A stretch of 64,000 bases of DNA. It comes from Atlantibacter hermannii. Lineage in GTDB: Bacteria; Pseudomonadota; Gammaproteobacteria; Enterobacterales; Enterobacteriaceae. A program made the position numbers and the translations under genes. The notes below the pieces were generated by a model. That model saw nothing but the letters and a program-made list of their open reading frames with translations, was not told the DNA's origin and searched no databases. Positions 9,027 to 16,336 of this stretch are shown piece after piece. The stretch is taken from contig LR134136.1 in assembly GCA_900635495.1 (NCBI GenBank), positions 310,001 through 374,000 on the forward strand, read 5' to 3'. Position 1 is the stretch's first letter; each line of letters opens with the position of its first letter.

Positions 9027-10766
9027 ATGAAGATGATGTGGAAAACCCTGCCTGCATTATTGATGGGGCTGTGTCTGTCGGCGTTTGCCGCCCCGCCCCC
9101 CACCGCAGCACCCGTCTCCTATGGCGTGGAAGAGGATGTGTTCCATCCCGTTCGTGCGCAGCAGGGGATGGTCGCTTCCGTTGACGCTACCGCTACGCGG
9201 GTGGGCGTCGACATTCTGAAAAAAGGCGGTAACGCGGTGGATGCTGCGGTCGCGGTCGGCTTCGCGCTTGCGGTGACGCATCCTCAGGCCGGTAACCTCG
9301 GCGGTGGCGGGTTTATGATGCTTCGCACCAAAGACGGTAATACCACTGCGATCGATTTCCGGGAAATGGCGCCGGAAAAAGCCACCAAAGATATGTTCCT
9401 CGACGAGGCGGGCAACGCCGACAGTAAAAAATCCCTGACCTCGCATCTGGCGACGGGAACACCGGGAACCGTGGCGGGCTTTACGCTGGCGCTGCAAAAA
9501 TATGGCACCATGCCGCTGAATCAGGTGGTCCAGCCCGCGATTATGCTGGCGCGAGACGGCTTTGAAGTAAACGACGCACTGGCAGACGATTTAAAAACCT
9601 ACGGTAGCGAAACGCTGCCTAATCATCCCAACAGTAAAGCGATTTTCTGGAAAACAGACGGTAATCCGCTGCAAAAAGGCGACAAACTGGTCCAGGCAAA
9701 TCTGGCTAAATCGCTGGAGATGATTGCCGAAACCGGGCCGGATGCCTTCTATAAAGGCGCTATCGCTGACCAAATTGCCGATGAAATGGCGAAAAACGGC
9801 GGGCTGATTACCAAAGCCGATTTGGAAAACTACAAAGCGGTGGAGCGTGCGCCCATCCGCGGTGAATATCGCGGCTATGAAGTGTTCTCTATGCCGCCGC
9901 CTTCCTCCGGTGGGATCCACATCGTGCAGATCCTCAATATTCTCGAAAACTTCGACCTGAAAAAATATGGCTTCGGCAGCGCTGACACCATGCAAATCAT
10001 GGCCGAAGCAGAGAAATACGCCTATGCCGACCGCTCGGAATATCTGGGCGACCCGGATTTCGTGAAGGTTCCGTGGCAGGCGTTGACCGATAAAGCCTAT
10101 GCGAAAACGCTGGCCGATCAGATTGATTTGGCGAAGGCGCGTCCGTCTCAGGAGATTAAGCCGGGCAACCTTGCGCCATACGAGAGTAATCAAACCACCC
10201 ATTTCTCGGTGGTGGATAAAGACGGGAATGCGGTTGCGGTCACCTACACCCTGAACACGACCTTTGGTAGCGGGATTGTCGCTGGCGATACCGGCATCCT
10301 GTTAAACAATGAAATGGACGATTTCTCGGCGAAACCGGGCGTACCCAACGTGTATGGGCTGGTAGGGGGCGAGGCGAACGCCGTTGGGCCGCACAAACGT
10401 CCGCTGTCGTCGATGTCGCCGACTATTGTCGTGAAAGACGGGAAAACCTGGCTGGTCACCGGCAGCCCTGGCGGCAGCCGTATTATCACCACCGTGCTAC
10501 AAATGGTGGTTAACAGTATCGATTTCGGAATGAATATCGCCGAAGCCACCAATGCGCCGCGCTTCCATCATCAGTGGTTGCCGGATGAGTTGAGGGTCGA
10601 GAAAGGCTTCAGTCCGGATACCCTGAAGTTGCTGAAAGAGAAAGGCCAGAACGTGGCGGTAAAAGAAGCGATGGGCAGTACGCAAAGTATTATCGTCGGT
10701 CCTGATGGTGCGCTGTATGGTGCATCCGATCCGCGTTCGGTGGATGATTTAACGGCGGGTTATTAA
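9027..10766 (+). CDS. ggt: Gamma-glutamyltranspeptidase
   Basis: Periplasmic enzyme that cleaves the gamma-glutamyl bond of glutathione and related compounds and transfers or hydrolyses it. 579 residues (E. coli 580), with a signal peptide ending near SAFAA (about 22 residues). The precursor cleaves itself into large and small subunits before the N-terminal nucleophile, here Thr390 in the context NQ/TTHFSVVDKDG. The small subunit has the oxyanion-hole and substrate motifs LLNNEMDDF and KRPLSSMSPTIV, and GSPGGSRIITT. It starts 122 bases from divergent yhhA and is followed by a stem-loop. Confidence 0.97.
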   Translation: MKMMWKTLPALLMGLCLSAFAAPPPTAAPVSYGVEEDVFHPVRAQQGMVASVDATATRVGVDILKKGGNAVDAAVAVGFALAVTHPQAGNLGGGGFMMLRTKDGNTTAIDFREMAPEKATKDMFLDEAGNADSKKSLTSHLATGTPGTVAGFTLALQKYGTMPLNQVVQPAIMLARDGFEVNDALADDLKTYGSETLPNHPNSKAIFWKTDGNPLQKGDKLVQANLAKSLEMIAETGPDAFYKGAIADQIADEMAKNGGLITKADLENYKAVERAPIRGEYRGYEVFSMPPPSSGGIHIVQILNILENFDLKKYGFGSADTMQIMAEAEKYAYADRSEYLGDPDFVKVPWQALTDKAYAKTLADQIDLAKARPSQEIKPGNLAPYESNQTTHFSVVDKDGNAVAVTYTLNTTFGSGIVAGDTGILLNNEMDDFSAKPGVPNVYGLVGGEANAVGPHKRPLSSMSPTIVVKDGKTWLVTGSPGGSRIITTVLQMVVNSIDFGMNIAEATNAPRFHHQWLPDELRVEKGFSPDTLKLLKEKGQNVAVKEAMGSTQSIIVGPDGALYGASDPRSVDDLTAGY

Positions 10767-10781
10767 TCTGCCTGATTTGCT

Positions 10782-10804
10782 GCTGGGCGGAAAACCCGTC
10801 CAGC
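10782..10804 (+). terminator. Stem-loop after ggt, weak terminator
   Basis: GCTGGGCGG (10782–10790) pairs with CCGTCCAGC (10796–10804) with one G·U pair and a five-base loop. The following bases are only moderately T-rich, so termination may be partial. Confidence 0.5.
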
Positions 10805-10884
10805 ACGCATTTCCTCTTATAATTTAGAGGTATAAGAACTACTCCTTTTTTACGATTTAATCGTGAAATTACCCTTTTGATTTG

Positions 10885-10911
10885 TATATCTTTTATTCAC
10901 CGTGCCGATAA
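10885..10911 (+). promoter_or_regulatory. Sigma-28 (FliA) type promoter of the MCP gene
   Basis: GCCGATAA at 10904–10911 is an exact match to the FliA −10 element. Eleven bases upstream, 10885–10892 (TATATCTT) is a partial match to the −35 consensus TAAAGTTT. The site lies 48 bases before the chemoreceptor ATG. Chemoreceptor genes are normally class 3 flagellar genes, so the match fits the product. Confidence 0.7.
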
Positions 10912-10958
10912 CTCCTTTATCTGGTGGCATATCCACCCTGTATATAAAGGAAAGCGTT

Positions 10959-12614
10959 ATGGGTTTACTTCAACATTTCACCATCCGTTCCGTTATGGTC
11001 GCCATCCTGGGGCTACTGTGCTTGCTGTGGAGCGGTGCCGGGCTGTTCAGCGTGTTCTCGCTAAACCAAATGAGCCAGGGGAATGATGTGGATCGCCATC
11101 TGGTACACCAGATGTCGGTGCTCAGTAAAGGTAATGACCAGTATTTTCGATTTGTGACGCGGCTTGCTCGCGTGATGGACGGGACGAAAGCGGGTGCTCC
11201 ACCCGATCCCACGGTAATGAAGCCGGTGCAGAAAGCGCTGGAAAACATGGCGCAGGAGCTGAATCAGTTTAAACAGCTGTCGCCAGGGCCGATGGATAAG
11301 GCCACGTCAGACGATGTCATCTCCACATGGCAAAAACTGCTCGACGAGGGCGTAACCCGTCAGTTCCAACTGGCGCAACAGGGCGATATGGACGCCTTTC
11401 GCGCCCACGCTAATAACATCACCCCTGCATTAAGCCGCGCCTTTGGAGCCAGTGCCGAGGCGTTTAATGCCAGCGCGGGCCGTATGCTGGACGATACCCG
11501 CATTAAGGTGGATAGCCTGACGACGCTGACGCGCGTCATCATGCTCATCAGCGTGGTATTAGGCATCGCGATGGTGATCCTCGCCGATCGCTATCTGGTG
11601 GCGATGTTGGTTCGTCCGCTCAACCGCATTCGCGAACACTTTCAGCTTATCGCCAGCGGCGACCTCAGCCAGCCAGTGCCGCTTAAAGCCAGCCGCAACT
11701 GTGTCGGCAAACTGGTGCCGCTGCTGACGGCGATGCAGGATAGCCTGCGTGACGCGGTGAGTTCGATCCGCCAGGGCAGCGAGCATATCTGGCACGGCGC
11801 GCGGGATATTTCCGCGGGTAATCAGGATCTGTCGACGCGCACCGAGGAACAGGCCGCTGCGCTGGTAGAGACCGCCGCTAGCATGGAGCAACTCACGGCG
11901 ACCGTGCAGCACAACGCGGATAACGCGCACCAGGCCAGCCAGCTGGCGCAAAAAGCGTCTGCAACCGCCAGCAAGGGCGGGAAGCTGGTGGGCGACGTGG
12001 TGTCCACCATGACGGGCATTTCCGGCAGTTCGAAGAAAATCGCCGATATCACCACCGTTATTAACAGCATTGCTTTCCAGACCAATATCCTGGCGCTTAA
12101 CGCCGCCGTGGAAGCGGCGCGTGCCGGGGAACAAGGGCGCGGTTTTGCGGTGGTGGCCAGCGAAGTGCGTAATCTTGCCAGCCGCAGCGGCCAGGCGGCA
12201 AAAGAGATTGAAACGCTGATAGCTGATTCCGTCTCCCGGGTAGAGAAGGGTGCGGAGCTGGTCAGCCAGGCGGGGGTGACCATGGCGGACATCGTGGAAG
12301 CGGTGGCCCAGGTGACCGCGATTATGGAACAGATAGCCTCTGCGACTGACGAACAAAGCAAAGGGATCTCGCAGGTGGGCGCGGCCATCACCCAGATGGA
12401 TAGCGTAACGCAGCATAACGCGGCGCTGGTGGAACAAGTCTCTGCGGCGGCGGCGAGCCTGGAACGGCAGACTGCCGATCTTCAACAATCTGTTGAGCAT
12501 TTCCGGCTGGTTGAACGTGCGCTTGCTGCTCAGGAGAAGAAGCCGACGACTAAACCCACATCCAAACCAACAACGCGACCGCCTGCCAGTCAGGAAGAGT
12601 GGGTGACGTTTTAA
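10959..12614 (+). CDS. Methyl-accepting chemotaxis protein
   Basis: Transmembrane chemoreceptor of 551 residues. ATG 10959 follows AAAGGAAAG; an in-frame ATG at 10902 overlaps the promoter and is rejected. Order of parts: cytoplasmic start, TM1 at about 11–33, a periplasmic four-helix ligand domain with Arg64, Arg68 and Arg71 in the first helix, TM2 at about 193–213, HAMP domain to about 270, then the signalling coiled coil. The conserved tip IAFQTNILALNAAVEAARAGEQGRG starts at residue 371. The C-terminus, EEWVTF, resembles the CheR/CheB tether pentapeptide (NWETF type). The arginine pattern recalls amino-acid-sensing Tar/Tsr receptors, but the ligand cannot be named. This gene is absent from the E. 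coli K-12 ggt–yhhY interval. Confidence 0.93.
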   Translation: MGLLQHFTIRSVMVAILGLLCLLWSGAGLFSVFSLNQMSQGNDVDRHLVHQMSVLSKGNDQYFRFVTRLARVMDGTKAGAPPDPTVMKPVQKALENMAQELNQFKQLSPGPMDKATSDDVISTWQKLLDEGVTRQFQLAQQGDMDAFRAHANNITPALSRAFGASAEAFNASAGRMLDDTRIKVDSLTTLTRVIMLISVVLGIAMVILADRYLVAMLVRPLNRIREHFQLIASGDLSQPVPLKASRNCVGKLVPLLTAMQDSLRDAVSSIRQGSEHIWHGARDISAGNQDLSTRTEEQAAALVETAASMEQLTATVQHNADNAHQASQLAQKASATASKGGKLVGDVVSTMTGISGSSKKIADITTVINSIAFQTNILALNAAVEAARAGEQGRGFAVVASEVRNLASRSGQAAKEIETLIADSVSRVEKGAELVSQAGVTMADIVEAVAQVTAIMEQIASATDEQSKGISQVGAAITQMDSVTQHNAALVEQVSAAAASLERQTADLQQSVEHFRLVERALAAQEKKPTTKPTSKPTTRPPASQEEWVTF

Positions 12615-12643
12615 TCCACGGTAGATGTGAAAAAGGAATAGAG

Positions 12644-12696
12644 CATCACCTCTCTTCGTTATATATTAAATTATATAGCGATGAGGGGTGGCGATG
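12644..12696 (+). promoter_or_regulatory. Hairpin covering the yghW ribosome binding site and start codon
   Basis: An imperfect outer helix pairs 12644–12656 with 12684–12696, with two mismatches and two G·U pairs. An inner AU-rich nine-pair helix joins CGTTATATA (12657–12665) to TATATAGCG (12672–12680), around the loop TTAAAT. The outer right arm contains the Shine-Dalgarno GAGGGG and ends on the ATG at 12694. Folded, the message would hide its own start. I infer possible translational control, such as a thermometer or RNA/protein-opened switch; no family was recognised. Confidence 0.45.
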
Positions 12697-13011
12697 AATC
12701 ATTTTGGAAAAGGATTAATGGCCGGTCTTTCCGCCAGCCAGGCAGCCAGCGCGCAGCATGCTGCGCGTTTTTGTCATGACTATAAACGTGGATTTGTATT
12801 GGGTTACACGTATCGTCTTTACGAAAATACCGGTGACAGGCTACTCAGCGCCTGGGAGGCAGGTTTGCTCACCCGCCGCTATGCGCTGGATAAAGACGCG
12901 GTGATCGATTTCTTTACGGAAACCCAGACGAGTTCATCACGACGCTTTTTCATGGCGGGCTATCGTCTGGGAGGGCAGACGGTTAGCGTGACGGACGCAG
13001 GCGAGCCATAA
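12694..13011 (+). CDS. yghW: YghW-like DUF2623 family protein
   Basis: 105-residue cytosolic protein of unknown function, similar along its length to E. coli YghW. Shared features include HFGKGLMAGLSA, YKRGFVLGYTYRLYE, SAWEAGLLTRRYALDK and RFFMAGYRL. I chose ATG 12694, with GAGGGG five bases upstream, over the GTG at 12688. It lies 79 bases after the chemoreceptor gene on the same strand, and may be co-transcribed with it. In E. coli yghW maps elsewhere. Its 3' end overlaps convergent yhhY by 29 bases. Confidence 0.8.
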   Translation: MNHFGKGLMAGLSASQAASAQHAARFCHDYKRGFVLGYTYRLYENTGDRLLSAWEAGLLTRRYALDKDAVIDFFTETQTSSSRRFFMAGYRLGGQTVSVTDAGEP

Positions 13012-13483
13012 AATACGCGTCGATGTAGTCGCCATCGCGCAGACCGTACCGTTTTCCGGTGCCTTCAATGTCGAATCCCAGTTTCTGGTAGAGCGCGATT
13101 GCCGGCGCATTATCAACAAACACCGTCAGTTCGATGCGCTCGATACGCAGCCAGTTGTCGCACATGGCGATCATTTCGCGCAGCAAGGCGGTGGCGATGC
13201 CCTGATTATGGCGTGCGGCGTCAACGCAGAGACCAAAACTGGCGACATGACTGCGGCGTGGGCGCGTTTCGGCAGCAATCATCAAATGCCCGACGACCTG
13301 GTCCTCCACAATAGCGACCAGGTGATACTGGCCCGGCGATTTTTGACTCATCCGTTCCTGCCACATTGCCCGTGAAGGGTGGGGAACCTGTAGCGTGTTG
13401 TAATACACCTCTGGCTGAGTAAACAGGCGATGCACTGCTTCCGTATCTCCCGGCTCTGCGTGCCGTATGACAATCCCGCTCAT
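12983..13483 (-). CDS. yhhY: YhhY, GNAT-family N-acetyltransferase
   Basis: 166-residue GNAT acetyltransferase matching E. coli YhhY (162), reported to act on amino acids or their analogues. The acetyl-CoA binding motif A is visible in FGLCVDAARHNQGIATALLREMI (about residues 84–106). The C-terminal GNAT strand-helix NAPAIALYQKLGFDIEGTGKRYGL follows at about 124–147. It is transcribed away from ryhB, as in E. coli, and its 3' end runs into yghW on the other strand. Confidence 0.93.
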   Translation of the reverse strand: MSGIVIRHAEPGDTEAVHRLFTQPEVYYNTLQVPHPSRAMWQERMSQKSPGQYHLVAIVEDQVVGHLMIAAETRPRRSHVASFGLCVDAARHNQGIATALLREMIAMCDNWLRIERIELTVFVDNAPAIALYQKLGFDIEGTGKRYGLRDGDYIDAYFMARLRPSR

Positions 13484-13568
13484 CCCTTTTTCCTCAATTA
13501 GTTACAAAACCCCTTAAACATCATTGACTTTTTAATCACCGTCAATCTGATTTTTTTGCAAAAAAAGC

Positions 13569-13602
13569 TGGACACATGCGAATGATAATGATTATTATTG
13601 CC
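13569..13602 (+). promoter_or_regulatory. ryhB promoter with Fur box
   Basis: −35 TGGACA (13569–13574), an 18-base spacer and −10 TATTAT (13593–13598) place the start at about 13605. The Fur box GATAATGATTATTATTG begins at 13584, overlaps the −10 and matches the consensus GATAATGATAATCATTATC well. Iron-loaded Fur would therefore block the promoter, as known for E. coli ryhB. Confidence 0.88.
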
Positions 13603-13604
13603 AT

Positions 13605-13699
13605 GCGTTCAGGGAGACCTCTACGGTGTAAACCTGAAAGCACGACATTGCTCACATTGCTTCCAGTATTTCTTAGCCAGCCTCGTGCTGGCTTTTTTT
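13605..13699 (+). ncRNA. ryhB: RyhB iron-responsive small RNA
   Basis: About 95-nt Hfq-dependent sRNA that represses messages for iron-using proteins when iron is scarce. The conserved seed and core, from AACCTGAAAGCACGACATTG through CTCACATTGCTTCCAGTATT, is at 13631–13670. It matches E. coli RyhB nearly base for base. The 3' terminator pairs GCCAGC with GCTGGC and ends in nine T's (13693–13701). Its neighbour yhhY is conserved, but yhhX, normally downstream, is missing. Confidence 0.95.
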
Positions 13700-13824
13700 T
13701 TGCCTGAATTTAGCCCCAACAACTCATTCACATTTTTTGAACAGAGGCGTCAATTTTGGCCCTCTATCATCCCCGACGCTTCCGGTCCACACTACTTCCA
13801 TCGCAAACGAACTGGGGACACACA

Positions 13825-14520
13825 ATGATTTATTTACGCAAAGCAGCAGAGCGCGGTCATGCAAATCACGGCTGGTTAGACTCATGGCACACCTTCTCAT
13901 TTGCCAACTATTACGATCCCAATTTTATGGGCTTTTCTGCACTGCGCGTCATTAACGACGACGTGATTGATGCAGGACAGGGCTTCGGCACCCATCCCCA
14001 TAAAGACATGGAGATCCTGACGTATGTGCTGGAAGGCGCGGTTGAGCACCAGGACAGCATGGGCAATAAAGAGCAGGTGCCTGCGGGCGAATTCCAGATC
14101 ATGAGCGCCGGGACCGGGGTGCGTCACTCTGAGTACAACCCCAGCGAAACCGAACGCCTGCGGTTGTATCAAATCTGGATCATCCCGGAAAAAAATGGCA
14201 TTGAGCCACGCTACGAGCAGCGCCGTTTTGATGCCGCTCATGGTCGCCAACTGGTGCTGTCGCCGGATGCCCGCGACGGGTCGCTGAAAGTGAATCAGGA
14301 TATGGAACTGTCGCGCTGGGCGCTGTTGAAAGATGAACAGGCGGTATACCCGATAGCGGCGGATCGCAACGTCTGGATCCAGGTCGTGAAAGGGAATGTG
14401 TCGATTAACGGCATCAAAGCCACCACCAGCGACGGTCTGGCCATTCGCGATGAGCAAGCGCTCTCTATCCATGCGGATAGCGACAGCGAAATCCTGCTGT
14501 TCGATCTGCCGCCGGTCTAA
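13825..14520 (+). CDS. yhhW: YhhW, pirin-family quercetin 2,3-dioxygenase
   Basis: 231 residues, the same length as E. coli YhhW, a bicupin of the pirin family reported to cleave quercetin. ATG 13825 (MIYLRKAAERGHANHGWLDS) matches the E. coli start; the open frame to 13756 is non-homologous. The N-terminal cupin carries the metal ligands in FGTHPHKDMEILTYVLEG (two His), then HQDSMGN and GVRHSEYNPSETE. Only 123 bases separate it from ryhB, where E. coli has yhhX. Confidence 0.95.
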   Translation: MIYLRKAAERGHANHGWLDSWHTFSFANYYDPNFMGFSALRVINDDVIDAGQGFGTHPHKDMEILTYVLEGAVEHQDSMGNKEQVPAGEFQIMSAGTGVRHSEYNPSETERLRLYQIWIIPEKNGIEPRYEQRRFDAAHGRQLVLSPDARDGSLKVNQDMELSRWALLKDEQAVYPIAADRNVWIQVVKGNVSINGIKATTSDGLAIRDEQALSIHADSDSEILLFDLPPV

Positions 14521-14532
14521 TCCCGCCAACCC

Positions 14533-14556
14533 TGCGCATCGCTAAAACGATGCGCA
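14533..14556 (+). terminator. Stem-loop after yhhW
   Basis: TGCGCATCG (14533–14541) pairs perfectly with CGATGCGCA (14548–14556) around CTAAAA. No T run follows directly, so it may be a transcript-end stabiliser rather than a strong terminator. Confidence 0.5.
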
Positions 14557-14662
14557 TTCGTCAAAAACTGAAGCTTTTTCGCGGGTTTCTCTGTTACAGG
14601 GGAAGCCCGGGCGTCGTCCATGATAAACTGGCTAAAGAGATTAACTTTGCGCCTTCGAGACG

Positions 14663-15658
14663 ATGAAAAAGAAAAGACCGGTACTACAGGATGTGGCTGA
14701 TCGCGTAGGCGTGACGAAAATGACCGTCAGCCGTTTCTTGCGTAATCCCGAGCAAGTATCAGAGGCGCTGCGCGGCAAAATCGCGGCGGCGCTGGATGAG
14801 CTGGGTTATATTCCCAACCGCGCGCCGGATATTCTTTCCAATGCCACCAGCCGCGCTATCGGCGTTCTGCTGCCGTCGCTCACCAACCAGGTGTTTGCGG
14901 AAGTATTGCGCGGGATTGAAAGCGTTATTGATGCCCATGGCTATCAAACTATGCTGGCGCACTACGGCTATAAACCCGAGCTGGAAGAAGAGCGTCTGGA
15001 GTCAATGCTCTCCTGGAATATTGACGGGCTGGTCCTGACTGAACGCACCCATACTCCGCGTACCCTGAAAATGATTGAAGTGGCCGGTATTCCGGTCGTC
15101 GAACTGATGGACAGCGTGTCGCCGTGTCTGGATATTGCTGTCGGCTTCAATAATTTTGAGGCGGCACGCCAGATGACCGCGGAAATCATCCTGCGCGGAC
15201 ATACGCATGTTGCGTATCTCGGCGCGCGTCTTGATGAACGAACCATCCAGAAACAGCGCGGCTACGAACAGGCGATGCGCGATGCGGGCCTGACGCCGTA
15301 CAGCGTGATGGTTGAGCAATCCTCCTCTTACTCCACCGGGATAGAACTGTTGCGCCAGGCGCGGCGCGAATTCCCTCAACTTGACAGTATCTTCTGCACC
15401 AATGACGATTTAGCTATCGGCGCGGCGTTTGAATGCCAGCGCCTGGGGCTGCGTATCCCGGAAGACATGGCGATCGCGGGTTTTCACGGTCACGATATCG
15501 GCCAGGTGATGGAACCCCGGCTGGCGAGCGTGTTGACGCCGCGTGAGCGTATGGGTCGAATTGGCGCGGAACGCCTGTTGGCGCGTATCCGTGGTGAAAT
15601 CGTGACGCCGAGAATGTTAGATTTAGGTTTCACCTTGTCACCGGGCGGATCAATTTAG
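14663..15658 (+). CDS. gntR: GntR, gluconate operon repressor
   Basis: LacI-family repressor of gluconate uptake and phosphorylation genes; 331 residues, equal to E. coli. The N-terminal helix-turn-helix (LQDVADRVGVTKMTVSRFLRN, about residues 8–28) is followed by the hinge helix ILSNATSRAIGVLLPS. A periplasmic-binding-protein-like domain that binds gluconate extends to the end. Two operator-like palindromes lie just upstream of gntK, 80–110 bases after the gntR stop. Confidence 0.96.
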   Translation: MKKKRPVLQDVADRVGVTKMTVSRFLRNPEQVSEALRGKIAAALDELGYIPNRAPDILSNATSRAIGVLLPSLTNQVFAEVLRGIESVIDAHGYQTMLAHYGYKPELEEERLESMLSWNIDGLVLTERTHTPRTLKMIEVAGIPVVELMDSVSPCLDIAVGFNNFEAARQMTAEIILRGHTHVAYLGARLDERTIQKQRGYEQAMRDAGLTPYSVMVEQSSSYSTGIELLRQARREFPQLDSIFCTNDDLAIGAAFECQRLGLRIPEDMAIAGFHGHDIGQVMEPRLASVLTPRERMGRIGAERLLARIRGEIVTPRMLDLGFTLSPGGSI

Positions 15659-15668
15659 TCCCGCCAAG

Positions 15669-15684
15669 TTTGATGTAGCTCACA
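15669..15684 (+). promoter_or_regulatory. CRP site upstream of gntK
   Basis: TTTGA-TGTAGC-TCACA, eight or more matches to the TGTGA-N6-TCACA consensus. It lies about 70 bases upstream of the GntR operators, consistent with cAMP-CRP activation of gntKU in E. coli. Confidence 0.65.
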
Positions 15685-15739
15685 CTTATGAACACTGGCG
15701 GCGTATGGACATTGCGTCGCTTACGGTGCCGCATGACAA

Positions 15740-15766
15740 TGTTACCGATAACTGTTACCCGTAACA
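15740..15766 (+). promoter_or_regulatory. Tandem GntR operators upstream of gntK
   Basis: TGTTACCCGTAACA (15753–15766) is a perfect 6+2+6 palindrome. TGTTACCGATAACT (15740–15753) is a near copy 13 bases upstream that shares one base with it. They lie 37 bases before the gntK ATG. GntR of E. coli binds sites of this type. Confidence 0.75.
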
Positions 15767-15802
15767 TTTCCCATCAATCTCATGTGCCAGTGGAGTAACG
15801 CG

Positions 15803-16336
15803 ATGAGCACGACAAACCATGACCATCATATTTACGTCTTAATGGGCGTATCCGGCAGCGGAAAATCTGCCGTGGCCAGCGAAGTGGCGCACCGCCTGAA
15901 AGCGGCGTTTCTGGACGGCGATTTTCTGCATCCGCGCAGCAACATTATGAAAATGGCGTCCGGCGAGCCGCTGAATGATGATGACCGCAAACCGTGGCTC
16001 AAAGCGTTGAACGACGCGGCGTTCGCGATGCAGCGCACTAATAAAGTGTCGCTGATCGTCTGCTCATCGCTGAAGAAAGATTATCGCGACCAGTTACGCG
16101 ACGGTAACCCGAATCTCTCTTTCATTTATCTGAAAGGCGATTTTGAGGTGATTGAAGGGCGTCTGAAAGCGCGCAAAGGGCATTTCTTTAAGCCGCAGAT
16201 GCTGGTGACCCAGTTCCAGACCCTGGAAGAACCGCAACAAGATGAGACTGACGTCATCGTAGTAGATATCGATCAGCCGCTGGAAGGCGTGGTGGAAAGC
16301 ACCATCGCTGCAATCGGAGAAGGCCAGACGGCGTGA
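15803..16336 (+). CDS. gntK: GntK, thermoresistant gluconokinase
   Basis: Phosphorylates D-gluconate to 6-phosphogluconate, the entry to the Entner–Doudoroff and pentose phosphate pathways. 177 residues from ATG 15803 (GGAG eight bases upstream). The P-loop GVSGSGKS is at 15–22, followed by FLDGDFLHPRSNIMKMASGEPLNDDDRKPWL, the substrate-binding stretch of the family, and CSSLKKDYRD. It overlaps the GTG start of gntU by four bases, forming gntKU. Confidence 0.96.
   Translation: MSTTNHDHHIYVLMGVSGSGKSAVASEVAHRLKAAFLDGDFLHPRSNIMKMASGEPLNDDDRKPWLKALNDAAFAMQRTNKVSLIVCSSLKKDYRDQLRDGNPNLSFIYLKGDFEVIEGRLKARKGHFFKPQMLVTQFQTLEEPQQDETDVIVVDIDQPLEGVVESTIAAIGEGQTA

Noticed and set aside
10815..10840. CCTCTTATAATTTAGAGG inverted repeat before the MCP gene
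   Set aside because: Short and AT-rich; could be a protein site but no regulator can be named, and the sigma-28 site better explains the promoter.
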